DNA of 35,768 nt from an uncultured Bacteroidales bacterium (lineage in GTDB: Bacteria > Bacteroidota > Bacteroidia > Bacteroidales > UBA932): assembly GCA_944323775.1 (NCBI GenBank), contig CALUTT010000021.1, positions 1 through 35,768 on the forward strand. The letters are read 5' to 3'. The position numbers and the translations under genes were made by a program. Under the pieces are notes generated by a model. The model ran no database searches. It saw only the letters and a program-made list of their open reading frames with translations, and was not told the DNA's origin. Positions 17,974 through 25,150 of this stretch are shown here, in pieces. The stretch's first letter is position 1. Each line of letters opens with the position of its first letter.

Positions 17974-18492
17974 TTGAAAAGGGAAATCTATCTCGCAGCC
18001 GGTTGCTTTTGGGGCGCCGAACATTATTTCAAGCAGATCCGCGGCGTGGTATCCACGGAAGTCGGATATGCCAACGGAAACATATTCCATCCCACCTATG
18101 AGGAAGTCTCGACGGACTTCACCGGCTACGCCGAGACCGTACGCGTAGTATTCGATACCGATGTGATAGGTCTCGAGCGCATTCTCCAGTTCTATTTCAA
18201 GGCGATAGACCCGCTCAGCCTGAACCGGCAGGGCCCCGATACCGGGACAAGGTACCGTACCGGCATATACTACACCGATCCGGCAGACCTCCCTTCGATC
18301 CGCAACATCTACGACCGTGTAGCCGGAGAGCTCAAGGCTCCGCTCGCCGTCGAGGTCAAACCTCTCAAGAATTTCTACAAGGCTGAGGAATGCCATCAGG
18401 ACTATCTTGACAAGCACCCTGACGGATACTGCCATATTCCGAAGGCGCTGATGGAATTCGCCCGCAGCGCATCAGACATCTCCAACGACTGA
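17974..18492 (+). CDS. msrA: Peptide methionine sulfoxide reductase MsrA
   Basis: Repairs oxidised methionine (S-sulfoxide form) in proteins. The 172 residues are full length for MsrA. Near the N-terminus AAGCFWGAEHYF carries the catalytic Cys. Then come TEVGYANGN, TYEEVSTDFTGYAET, DPLSLNRQGPDTGTRYRTGI and, near the end, FYKAEECHQDYLDKHPDGYC, where further cysteines could act as resolving residues. The only in-frame start after the stop at 17959 is TTG at 17974, which leaves just seven residues before the first strand. No separate promoter is evident between tRNA-Ala and this gene, so it may be transcribed together with the tRNA. The PriA-like gene follows 20 bases downstream. Confidence 0.93.
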   Translation: MKREIYLAAGCFWGAEHYFKQIRGVVSTEVGYANGNIFHPTYEEVSTDFTGYAETVRVVFDTDVIGLERILQFYFKAIDPLSLNRQGPDTGTRYRTGIYYTDPADLPSIRNIYDRVAGELKAPLAVEVKPLKNFYKAEECHQDYLDKHPDGYCHIPKALMEFARSASDISND

Positions 18493-18512
18493 TCCCGCCC
18501 TCAAGCGAGCCG

Positions 18513-20090
18513 ATGCAAGCCAGCTTCATACAGGTTCTCCTGCCGCTGAAGATCCGGTGGATGCCTTTCTACCGTACGGACAGAGCGGTGGAGCCGGGAA
18601 CAGCCGTCAATGTCGTGTTCTCGGGCAGAGAATACACTGGCATAGTATGGGGCTCCGGAAAGCCAGGGCCTGAACTTCAGGAAAACAAGATCAGAGACAT
18701 ACTCCGCATCAGAGACGACATCCCCGCCATTTCCGTTACGGAAATGAAACTGTGGGAGTTCATGGCCTCATACTATCTCTGCACAGTCGGGGAGGTTTTC
18801 AAAGCTGCATACCCGGCCCTGCGTATCAGGGGGGAAAACATGTATTCCTCCAGAATCGCAAGACTGAGACAGAGGGCGGAGACACTGCGTGCCCAGCTGT
18901 CGCGGCGGCACAGGGAGGACATCAGGCTCAGACTCGAAGAGTCCCTTAGAGCGGTAGAAGCTGAACTGGAATGCCATGAGAGCATGCCGCAGCTCCCGAC
19001 TGCACCAGCGGCCGCGGCGCCGCAGCCGCTGCTGATCCAGGGGAACGACAGGACAGACAGATACCGGATGCTGGCCAGGCAGGCCCTCTCTGACAACAGG
19101 CAGGTTCTTGTCCTGACCCCCGAAATCGCATTCTGCAACAGAATGGCTGAAGAGCTCGGCCATAGTTTCGGCCAGCGCCTGTACTGTGTCAATGCCGACA
19201 GGAGTGCCGGATACAGACAGTCCGTCTCAGGGGTCCTGCGATCCGGAAGTCCGGCAGTGGTAGTAGGTACAAGATCATCGGTATTCCTTCCGTTTACAAG
19301 ACTCGGCCTGGTGATAATCGACGAGGAGCAGGACAGTTCGTACAAACAGGAAGACCCGGCACCGAGATACAACGCCCGCGACACGGCTGTGTTCCTGGCG
19401 TCGATACACGGAGCCGCCGCCGTACTCGGCTCTGCTCTCCCCTCTCTGGAGAGCCTGCTGAACGTCCGCAACGGCAAATACTCCTGCGAATATACAGGAC
19501 GGCACGGTGCAGATCCTGCTTTCATCGACATCCGCGCTGAAAAGCGCAAGAACGGCATGCTCGGCCCGATATCCCGCAAGCTGGTATCACAGATACACTC
19601 TGCCGGTTGCCGCGTACTGCTGCTGCGCGGATGGGAAGACAGGCAGGAGCTTGACTCCAGAGTCAGCACCCTCTTTCCGGACGATGACGTCTGCGTGACT
19701 ACCTTGTCAGAACTGAAACGCCTCGGCCCGCGTGGAGCGGGAATCATCGCCGTCCTGCAGATCGAGGCTTTCTGTCCATCGGATGATTTCAGGAGCGACG
19801 AAAGAGCGCTGCAGACGGTAGCCATGCTCGGAGGGCTCGCGCCAAGAGTCATAGTGCAGACCTCTATGCCGGAAAAGTTCGCTCCGGAAAGGGGAACCGA
19901 CGCCCTGCTCGAAGAGAGACGGGAGTTCTCCTTCCCGCCCTACACCAGGCTGGTCGAGATAAGAAAGCGCGAAGACGGATCAACTACTGAGCGCCATTTC
20001 CTTCCAAAGGACTCCACTCTCCAGCAGCGCAAGGCCATGATAGCCGAGACCGTACCCGAAGATTGCTACGTAGATGTCGATCCCATATAG
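18513..20090 (+). CDS. priA: Degenerate PriA-like primosomal protein N'
   Basis: PriA restarts stalled replication forks and is normally a zinc-binding 3'-to-5' helicase of about 730-820 residues. This protein has 525. The N-terminal DNA-binding domain is recognisable (FIQVLLPLKIRWMPFY, EPGTAVNVVFSGREYTGIVW). So are VLTPEIAF, VVVGTRSSVFLPF, LVIIDEEQDSSYKQEDPAPR (motif II, residues 267-286), LGSALPSLESLLNV and a C-terminal CYVDVDPI. The Walker A loop, expected near residues 176-183 as GVTGSGKT, reads QGNDRTDR. The paired cysteines of the zinc domain are absent (only C366, C394, C421 and C518 after residue 350). The GRAGR of motif VI is replaced by LGGLAPR at 439-445. The frame is intact, so this is a maintained but probably ATPase-inactive protein. 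It is 6 bases upstream of the histidine-phosphatase gene. Confidence 0.88.
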   Translation: MQASFIQVLLPLKIRWMPFYRTDRAVEPGTAVNVVFSGREYTGIVWGSGKPGPELQENKIRDILRIRDDIPAISVTEMKLWEFMASYYLCTVGEVFKAAYPALRIRGENMYSSRIARLRQRAETLRAQLSRRHREDIRLRLEESLRAVEAELECHESMPQLPTAPAAAAPQPLLIQGNDRTDRYRMLARQALSDNRQVLVLTPEIAFCNRMAEELGHSFGQRLYCVNADRSAGYRQSVSGVLRSGSPAVVVGTRSSVFLPFTRLGLVIIDEEQDSSYKQEDPAPRYNARDTAVFLASIHGAAAVLGSALPSLESLLNVRNGKYSCEYTGRHGADPAFIDIRAEKRKNGMLGPISRKLVSQIHSAGCRVLLLRGWEDRQELDSRVSTLFPDDDVCVTTLSELKRLGPRGAGIIAVLQIEAFCPSDDFRSDERALQTVAMLGGLAPRVIVQTSMPEKFAPERGTDALLEERREFSFPPYTRLVEIRKREDGSTTERHFLPKDSTLQQRKAMIAETVPEDCYVDVDPI

Positions 20091-20096
20091 AATGCC

Positions 20097-20777
20097 ATGA
20101 CAAAAACAATCTACCTTCTCAGACATGCCCAGACCCGGTGCAACGTTCACAGCGAAATCATAGGAGGACGCAGTTCATCCGTTCCTCTCACTGAAACCGG
20201 GACGGCTCTGGCCAGGCAGGCAGGGGATGCACTCAGGGCTCTCGACCCGTATTTCGACGCCATATTCTGTTCGACAGCACTCAGAGCCAGAGAGACATTC
20301 CAGTGCCTTGGCCTCAGGCACGGAGAGCATTATGGCTCGGCTTCATTTTCGGAACAGCTCGAAGAACTTGACCAGGGAGAATGGACCGGACTCGTCAGGG
20401 CAGAGGTCTACACACCCGAGATGGTACGGCGTCTGGAAAGGGAGAACCCGTTCTTCACACCTCCCGGAGGTGAAAGCCAGCACGATGTGGAGGTGAGGAT
20501 GACCGAATTCATCAGAAAGGAAATCCTGACACGCCCGGGAGACGGGACCTTCCTGATTGTCGGACACGGGAATGCATTCAGGTGCCTGCTGCGCGGCATC
20601 CTCGACTCTGATGCCAGCGTCACATACAAGATCGGTATCGACAACCTGTCTACAATCAGGCTGAGGCATGACACTGAACGCGGATGGAGCATAGACTGGA
20701 TAAACCGCAGCGTCACTGACGGTTTTTTCAGTGGAATGGTTAAGAATACCGGGGAAACCGGTCAGTGCGTCAGGTGA
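20097..20777 (+). CDS. Histidine phosphatase family protein
   Basis: A 226-residue member of the phosphoglycerate-mutase-like branch-1 histidine phosphatases. The phosphate-accepting motif is LLRHAQTRCN at residues 7-16 and the second catalytic histidine lies in IVGHGNAFRCLLRG. FCSTALRARETFQCLG and LEELDQGEWTG are the other family landmarks. Members dephosphorylate sugars, alpha-ribazole phosphate or other small molecules; the sequence alone does not decide which. It follows the PriA-like gene by 6 bases and probably belongs to the msrA operon. The last 30 or so residues extend beyond the core fold. Confidence 0.87.
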   Translation: MTKTIYLLRHAQTRCNVHSEIIGGRSSSVPLTETGTALARQAGDALRALDPYFDAIFCSTALRARETFQCLGLRHGEHYGSASFSEQLEELDQGEWTGLVRAEVYTPEMVRRLERENPFFTPPGGESQHDVEVRMTEFIRKEILTRPGDGTFLIVGHGNAFRCLLRGILDSDASVTYKIGIDNLSTIRLRHDTERGWSIDWINRSVTDGFFSGMVKNTGETGQCVR

Positions 20778-20785
20778 GAATACGG

Positions 20786-20807
20786 TATTTTTGCGTAAAA
20801 AACGCAA
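20786..20807 (+). promoter_or_regulatory. Putative -7 element with a palindrome abutting a start codon
   Basis: TATTTTTG at 20786-20793 resembles TAnnTTTG. Overlapping it, TTGCGT and ACGCAA (20791-20807) form a perfect 6-base inverted repeat with a 5-base spacer that ends right before the ATG at 20808. It could be an operator or a small hairpin at the very start of the transcript. Confidence 0.4.
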
Positions 20808-21620
20808 ATGAGCAGAATTGCACTCACCTTGTCACTCTGTTTGCTTACATTGAATCTTATGGCACAGGAAAAAGTTGTACAGACGGCTGGAAGAGACCAG
20901 CTGGGCGGATTCGCCCCCAAATTCGCGGAATTGAACGACGACGTACTGTTCGGTGAGGTGTGGAGCCGTACCGACAGGCTCGGCCTGCGGGACAGAAGCC
21001 TTGTCACCATCACCTCGCTGATCAGCCAGGGGATTACAGACAGTTCGCTGGTCTATCACCTCAGGACAGCCAGGCAAAACGGCATTACCAGGACAGAAAT
21101 CTCAGAGATAATAACCCACATCGCCTTCTATGCCGGATGGCCGAAGGCATGGGCGGCATTCAATCTCGCAAAGACAGTATGGGCCGACGATACTGCCGGC
21201 GAAGACGGGCTGGCGGCATTCCAGCGCAGCATGATTTTCCCTGTCGGCGAACCCAACACGGCATATGCCGCATATTTTACAGGAAAGAGCTACCTCGCAC
21301 CTGTTTCCTCCGAACAGGTCAACGTGTCCAACGTTACCTTCGAGCCAGGATGCAGGAACTTCTGGCATATCCACCATGCGGCAAAAGGAGGCGGCCAGAT
21401 GCTTGTAGGAGTCGCAGGGCGCGGCTGGTACCAGGAAGAAGGGAAGAAGGCAGTCGAGATACTGCCCGGAACAGTCATACACATACCCGCCGGCGTCAAG
21501 CACTGGCACGGTGCGGCCGCAGACAGCTGGTTCGCGCACCTCGCTTTCGAAGTACCCGGCGAACAGGTCTCAAACGAATGGCTTGAGCCTGTATCGGACG
21601 AACAGTACAACAGCCTCTGA
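20808..21620 (+). CDS. Secreted carboxymuconolactone decarboxylase-like / cupin fusion protein
   Basis: A 270-residue two-domain protein. An N-terminal signal sequence (MSRIALTLSLCLLTLNLMAQ) suggests export to the periplasm. Residues about 28-115 form an AhpD/CMD-like helical domain (LGLRDRSLVTITSLISQGI, EISEIITHIAFYAGWPKAWAA), but I see no CxxC pair, so peroxidase activity of the AhpD type is unlikely. Residues about 150-255 are a cupin with metal-binding histidines in FWHIHHAAKGGGQML and IPAGVKHWHGA. Such fusions are common, but their substrates are unknown to me. It appears to have its own promoter and ends before the strong hairpin at 21641. Confidence 0.85.
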   Translation: MSRIALTLSLCLLTLNLMAQEKVVQTAGRDQLGGFAPKFAELNDDVLFGEVWSRTDRLGLRDRSLVTITSLISQGITDSSLVYHLRTARQNGITRTEISEIITHIAFYAGWPKAWAAFNLAKTVWADDTAGEDGLAAFQRSMIFPVGEPNTAYAAYFTGKSYLAPVSSEQVNVSNVTFEPGCRNFWHIHHAAKGGGQMLVGVAGRGWYQEEGKKAVEILPGTVIHIPAGVKHWHGAAADSWFAHLAFEVPGEQVSNEWLEPVSDEQYNSL

Positions 21621-21640
21621 GACTCTCCTGCAGAAAAGGA

Positions 21641-21676
21641 AAACGGGCGGATGAAATCAGTTTCATCCGCCCGTTT
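21641..21676. terminator. Bidirectional hairpin terminator
   Basis: AAACGGGCGGATGAAA and its exact complement flank a TCAG loop, giving a 16-base-pair perfect stem between two converging genes (ending at 21620 and 21695). Short T-runs occur on the 3' side in both directions, 3-4 bases long, so it can serve both transcripts. Confidence 0.75.
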
Positions 21677-21694
21677 GCGTCCATCGCAAGCAAC

Positions 21695-21946
21695 TTACTT
21701 CTTGCGTGACTTGTATCTCTGGTAGAACATATCAACTCGTCCGGCAGTATCGACAATCTTCATCTTGCCGGTATAGAACGGGTGAGACGTGTTCGAAATC
21801 TCAAGCTTGACGAGAGGGTACACGACTCCGTCGATAGTGATGTCCTCCTTGCTGGTAGCGCAGGAACGGGTGATGAACACCACATCGTTTGACATATCCT
21901 TGAAAGCTACAAGTCGGTAGTTTTCGGGATGAATTCCTTTTTTCAT
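21695..21946 (-). CDS. rpmE2: 50S ribosomal protein bL31, type B
   Basis: Small protein of the large ribosomal subunit. From the ATG at 21946 it is 83 residues, beginning MKKGIHPENYRLVAFKDM and continuing with FITRSCATSKE, PLVKLEISNTSHPFYTGK and RVDMFYQRYKSRKK, the standard type B pattern. The CxxC zinc pair of type A is absent, so it is the zinc-independent form. The frame extends upstream to 22027 but would include the promoter, so the later start is chosen. It is divergent from glmM with overlapping promoters. Confidence 0.97.
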   Translation of the reverse strand: MKKGIHPENYRLVAFKDMSNDVVFITRSCATSKEDITIDGVVYPLVKLEISNTSHPFYTGKMKIVDTAGRVDMFYQRYKSRKK

Positions 21947-21973
21947 AATGATGATAGTAATGTTAAGCGGGCG

Positions 21974-22005
21974 CAAATATAGCAATTTATTTCGTAACTT
22001 TGCAA
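21974..22005 (-). promoter_or_regulatory. Promoter of rpmE2
   Basis: On the minus strand a TTG (22005-22003) and TATATTTG (21981-21974) are 21 bases apart, a good fit to the Bacteroidetes consensus. The rpmE2 ATG is 27 bases downstream. The TTG-to-TATATTTG spacer contains the -7 element of the divergent glmM gene. Confidence 0.65.
21995..22002 (+). promoter_or_regulatory. Putative -7 element of glmM
   Basis: TAACTTTG matches TAnnTTTG and ends 6 bases before the ATG at 22009, predicting a leaderless or nearly leaderless transcript. No TTG box is found 19-21 bases upstream. Confidence 0.55.
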
Positions 22006-22008
22006 AAT

Positions 22009-23442
22009 ATGACACTGATAAAATCAATTTCCGGAATTCGCGGAACTATCGGAGGGCAATGCGGTGATGCCCTGACACCCACGGACATAGTCAAGTTCAC
22101 CGCGGCATACTGTGCAACGCTTCCGTCCAGGAAGCCGTCTCCGTCAAACGGCTCGCGCTACAGGATAGTCGTGGGCAGGGACGCACGCATCAGCGGCAGC
22201 ATGGTGGAGCAGCTTGTCTGCGGCACCCTCGCCGGATGCGGAGTGGATGTCATAAGGTGCGGGCTCGCCTCTACCCCTACCACCGAACTTGCCGTACGTT
22301 TCAGTTCGGCAGACGGAGGCATCATCATTACCGCGAGCCATAACCCCAGGCAATGGAATGCACTGAAGCTTCTGAACGACCGTGGGGAATTCCTGTCAGC
22401 ATCCCAGGGTGAGGAGATCCTGCGTACCGCGGAAGAGGGCAATTTCGACTTCGCGACTGTCGACAGGCTCGGAAACATCAGCGACCATGATTTTACCGAC
22501 GAGCACATAGACTCAGTGCTTGCACTCGACGCAGTGGACGCGCCTGCAATAAGGCGGGCCGGGTTCAAGGTCGTACTGGACCCCGTAAATTCGGTGGGCG
22601 CGATAATAATGCCGAGACTTCTGCAGAGGCTCGGAGTCGAATGCATAACCCTTAACAGCGAGGTCAACGGGGAATTCGCCCACAACCCGGAACCCCTGCC
22701 TGCAAACCTTCGGGGGCTGTGCGATGCAGTCAGGCAGAACTCTGCGGATCTGGGAATCAGCGTGGACCCCGATGTCGACAGGCTTGCCTTCATCTGCGAA
22801 AACGGAGAGCCTTTCGTCGAGGAATACACCCTGGTTGCAGTCGCCGACTACCTCCTGGACAGGGCAAGGGAGCAGCATGCCGCAAATATGGACACCGTCT
22901 CCAACCTGAGTTCCAGCAGGGCGCTCAGGGATGTGACCGAAGCCCATGGAGGACACTACCACGCTTCGGCCGTCGGTGAAGTCAATGTCACGACCATGAT
23001 GCATGAAGTCGGTGCGCTGATCGGAGGGGAAGGCAACGGAGGTGTGATATATCCGGCAAGCCACTACGGAAGGGATGCCATGGTCGGAGTGGCTCTGTTC
23101 CTGAGCCAGCTCGCCAGAAAACACATGAAAGCCAGCGAGTACAAGGCCTGCCTGCCTCAGTATTTCATTGCAAAGAACAGAATAGAGCTCAGCGACCCCG
23201 CCCTCATCGACAGGATACTGACAAAAGTCCGGGAGCACTTCAGTTCAGAGAAAATCAACACCGTTGACGGAGTCAGGATAGACTTCGAGCAGAGCAGGCG
23301 CTGGGTGCACCTCAGAAGGTCCAATACCGAACCGATCATAAGAATATATTCAGAAGCTCCGACAATGGCGGAGGCGCAAAGCCTCGCCGACGAAGTGATT
23401 TCAATCGCAGAATCGTGTTTTCATTCAGGACAAGCCCGATAG
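22009..23442 (+). CDS. glmM: Phosphoglucosamine mutase
   Basis: Interconverts glucosamine-6-phosphate and glucosamine-1-phosphate, supplying UDP-GlcNAc for cell wall and surface glycans. It has 477 residues from ATG 22009. The N-terminus MTLIKSISGIRGTIGG is the usual Bacteroidetes form. The active-site phosphoserine loop is TASHNPRQWNA, the metal-binding loop is VDPDVDRLAF (DPDVD in place of the common DGDAD), the sugar-binding loop is GGEGNGGVIYP, and the phosphate-binding loop is RRSNTEPIIRIYSEA. A TTG at 22000 is in frame but belongs to the promoter element. The last 28 bases overlap the NamZ-like gene. Confidence 0.93.
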   Translation: MTLIKSISGIRGTIGGQCGDALTPTDIVKFTAAYCATLPSRKPSPSNGSRYRIVVGRDARISGSMVEQLVCGTLAGCGVDVIRCGLASTPTTELAVRFSSADGGIIITASHNPRQWNALKLLNDRGEFLSASQGEEILRTAEEGNFDFATVDRLGNISDHDFTDEHIDSVLALDAVDAPAIRRAGFKVVLDPVNSVGAIIMPRLLQRLGVECITLNSEVNGEFAHNPEPLPANLRGLCDAVRQNSADLGISVDPDVDRLAFICENGEPFVEEYTLVAVADYLLDRAREQHAANMDTVSNLSSSRALRDVTEAHGGHYHASAVGEVNVTTMMHEVGALIGGEGNGGVIYPASHYGRDAMVGVALFLSQLARKHMKASEYKACLPQYFIAKNRIELSDPALIDRILTKVREHFSSEKINTVDGVRIDFEQSRRWVHLRRSNTEPIIRIYSEAPTMAEAQSLADEVISIAESCFHSGQAR

Positions 23443-24479
23443 AGGAACAGCTTGACAAGGCCCTGCGGGACGGCAGGGTCGGCTGCTTCTGCACGCAGAA
23501 CTGCTGGGACCCCGGCAGCGGCCGGTATGTCTATGATATATTCAGGCAGAGAGGCAACCTCGAAAAACTCTTTCTGCCGCGCGACACGGAGATTTCTCCG
23601 CTGACGAACCACATCGACTTCACGGCAGACGACATCGAAGGCCTTGATGCCATAGTCGTCGAAATCCAGGACGTCGGCTCACGCTATTTCAACTACACCC
23701 GCGACGTGATGCGGCTGATGAGCACATGTGCACGCTCCGAGCAGTCCCCGGCCGTCTACATAGTCGACCATATCAATCCGGCCGGCAGGGTCGTAGAGGG
23801 CAGCTGCCCCGCAATCGAGCCTGACATATGGACACCCAGAGTCCCTCACAGGCACGGAATGACTCTCGGCGAGCTGTGCTGCCTGTACTACAACGAAATC
23901 GGCGCCCGGTTCCCCCTGCACGTGGTCTCCGCCCTGGCCTCTCCTGTAGGAAAGGACATCATGCCATGGGTCATAGCTCCGGCATCCGACATTCCGGGAA
24001 TGTTCACCTGCGACATGTATCCTGGAGGAGGACTCTGGAACAACACGAACATCTGCCCGGCCATCGGCACACCGAGACCGTACGAATACATAGGCGCTCC
24101 GTTCATCCGCACTGACGGACAGGAGCCGCTTCCTTGTCCGGACGGAGTCATGACAAGGCCCTGCTCGTTCACCCCGTCGGCGGGAATATACGCCGGAGTA
24201 AAATGCTTCGGATATCAGATCATGCTGCGCCCGGCCGCCCAGTACCACGCTCTGCTGCACGCTCTCATGCTGATACGCCACTTTGCGGACCTGTATGAGG
24301 AGTTCACGATGTACGACTCCCTGTTTGCAAAGGTGGCGGATCCCGTCATGGAAGAATATCTCAGAGGGAAACTGAGCTTCGACGTCGTGGAGGAACACGT
24401 AAAGGCTGAAGAACAGAAATGGATACGCAAGGCAAAACGGTACTGCCTCTACTCCGACGCCCCCTACAGAATGAAATAA
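23415..24479 (+). CDS. DUF1343 (NamZ-like) protein, divergent
   Basis: DUF1343 proteins include NamZ, an exo-beta-N-acetylmuramidase acting on peptidoglycan fragments. Family landmarks here are EIQDVGSRYFNY at residues 83-94, DHINPAGRVVEG, PHRHGMTLGELCCLYYNE, MYPGGGLWNNTNICPAIGTP and FEYIGAPF-like PYEYIGAPF. At 354 residues from a GTG start it is shorter than usual, and there is no signal peptide, though relatives are commonly exported. The segment normally reading LFGPEHG is LFLPRDTE (52-59), so the conserved Glu-His pair is lost. It overlaps glmM by 28 bases, so translational coupling is likely and a link with amino-sugar metabolism is natural. Whether it is still a hydrolase is uncertain. 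Confidence 0.8.
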   Translation: MFSFRTSPIEEQLDKALRDGRVGCFCTQNCWDPGSGRYVYDIFRQRGNLEKLFLPRDTEISPLTNHIDFTADDIEGLDAIVVEIQDVGSRYFNYTRDVMRLMSTCARSEQSPAVYIVDHINPAGRVVEGSCPAIEPDIWTPRVPHRHGMTLGELCCLYYNEIGARFPLHVVSALASPVGKDIMPWVIAPASDIPGMFTCDMYPGGGLWNNTNICPAIGTPRPYEYIGAPFIRTDGQEPLPCPDGVMTRPCSFTPSAGIYAGVKCFGYQIMLRPAAQYHALLHALMLIRHFADLYEEFTMYDSLFAKVADPVMEEYLRGKLSFDVVEEHVKAEEQKWIRKAKRYCLYSDAPYRMK

Positions 24480-24504
24480 TTTTACATTTTTATTTGCCTG
24501 TTGC

Positions 24505-24534
24505 TTGACAATTCCAAAATAATTGCTACCTTTG
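24505..24534 (+). promoter_or_regulatory. Promoter of tRNA-Glu
   Basis: TTG at 24505-24507 and TACCTTTG at 24527-24534 are separated by 19 bases, the consensus spacing. The tRNA starts 18 bases downstream. Confidence 0.65.
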
Positions 24535-24551
24535 CATTCCCCGACACCTAT

Positions 24552-24623
24552 GGTGGGTTCGTATAACGGTTAGTACTCAAGATTCTCAATCTTGCAATAG
24601 GAGTTCGATTCTCCTACCCACTA
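24552..24623 (+). tRNA. tRNA-Glu, anticodon CTC
   Basis: A 72-base cloverleaf: acceptor GGTGGGT/ACCCACT, anticodon stem CAAGA/TCTTG with loop TTCTCAA (anticodon CTC, reading GAG), T stem AGGAG/CTCCT with loop TTCGATT, discriminator A. CCA is not encoded. The first acceptor pair is G1-T72, an unusual wobble for an elongator tRNA. Confidence 0.93.
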
Positions 24624-24630
24624 CGCTTTC

Positions 24631-24664
24631 AAGGCGGCTGAAAGTTTTTCAGCCGCCTTTTTTT
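24631..24664 (+). terminator. Rho-independent terminator after tRNA-Glu
   Basis: AAGGCGGCTGAAA pairs perfectly with TTTCAGCCGCCTT across a 3-base loop, followed by a run of seven T (24658-24664). It lies 8 bases after the tRNA, a textbook intrinsic terminator. Confidence 0.93.
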
Positions 24665-24686
24665 CGTTGAAATGCCATATCTTTTA

Positions 24687-24694
24687 TATCTTTG
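24687..24694 (+). promoter_or_regulatory. Putative -7 element of the 24718-28134 operon
   Basis: TATCTTTG lies 23 bases before the ATG at 24718. A TTG sits 17 bases upstream (24667-24669), a little close. This element lies inside the longest open frame, which is why the start is placed downstream. Confidence 0.55.
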
Positions 24695-24717
24695 CATCTG
24701 TTAGATTCTTATCCATA

Positions 24718-25140
24718 ATGACTACAAAGGGCAAAATCATCACCTGGGTTGCGGCGACAGTCGCCGTTGCGCTCGCGGTTTTCATCTATTTCAAGTTCTA
24801 TTTCGTCTTCGGAGAAGGCGTCAAGGCCGGGGAACTGAACCAGATCATGTACAAGGGGTGGGTCTGGAAAACCTACGAAGGGCGCCTGATCCAGACAGGT
24901 TTCAACAGCGCCAACAGTGGCGGGACCATCCAGTCCAACGAATTCAACTTTTCCGTTGTCGACAAGCAGGTAGCCGACTCCCTTATGAGATGCAGCGGCA
25001 AGATGGTCGAGCTCCATTACAAGGAATACAACGGACGCCTGCCATGGAGAGGCATGCAGAAGCACATCGTTGACGGCATCATTTCCGTCAGCAAGTCCAA
25101 CATGGATTCCACGGTTCCATATATTACTCCGGCCCAATAG
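24718..25140 (+). CDS. Small membrane-anchored protein of unknown function
   Basis: From ATG 24718 the protein is 140 residues. One N-terminal membrane segment follows a short basic start (MTTKGKIITWVAATVAVALA). The rest, with GVKAGELNQIMYKGWVWKTYEG, FNFSVVDKQVADSLMRCSGK and VELHYKEYNGRLPWRG, is presumably periplasmic. The pattern resembles a widespread Bacteroidetes family of small anchored proteins with no proven function. Some relatives carry what I believe are erroneous dehydrogenase labels. It is first in an operon with the PtpA-like peptidase, which starts 10 bases after its stop. Confidence 0.8.
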   Translation: MTTKGKIITWVAATVAVALAVFIYFKFYFVFGEGVKAGELNQIMYKGWVWKTYEGRLIQTGFNSANSGGTIQSNEFNFSVVDKQVADSLMRCSGKMVELHYKEYNGRLPWRGMQKHIVDGIISVSKSNMDSTVPYITPAQ

Positions 25141-25150
25141 TCGTCCTGTC

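Noticed and set aside
18773-19852. A 359-codon open frame antisense to the PriA-like gene
   Set aside because: The translation is serine-rich and featureless, as expected for a shadow of a GC-rich gene, while the sense strand carries clear PriA motifs.
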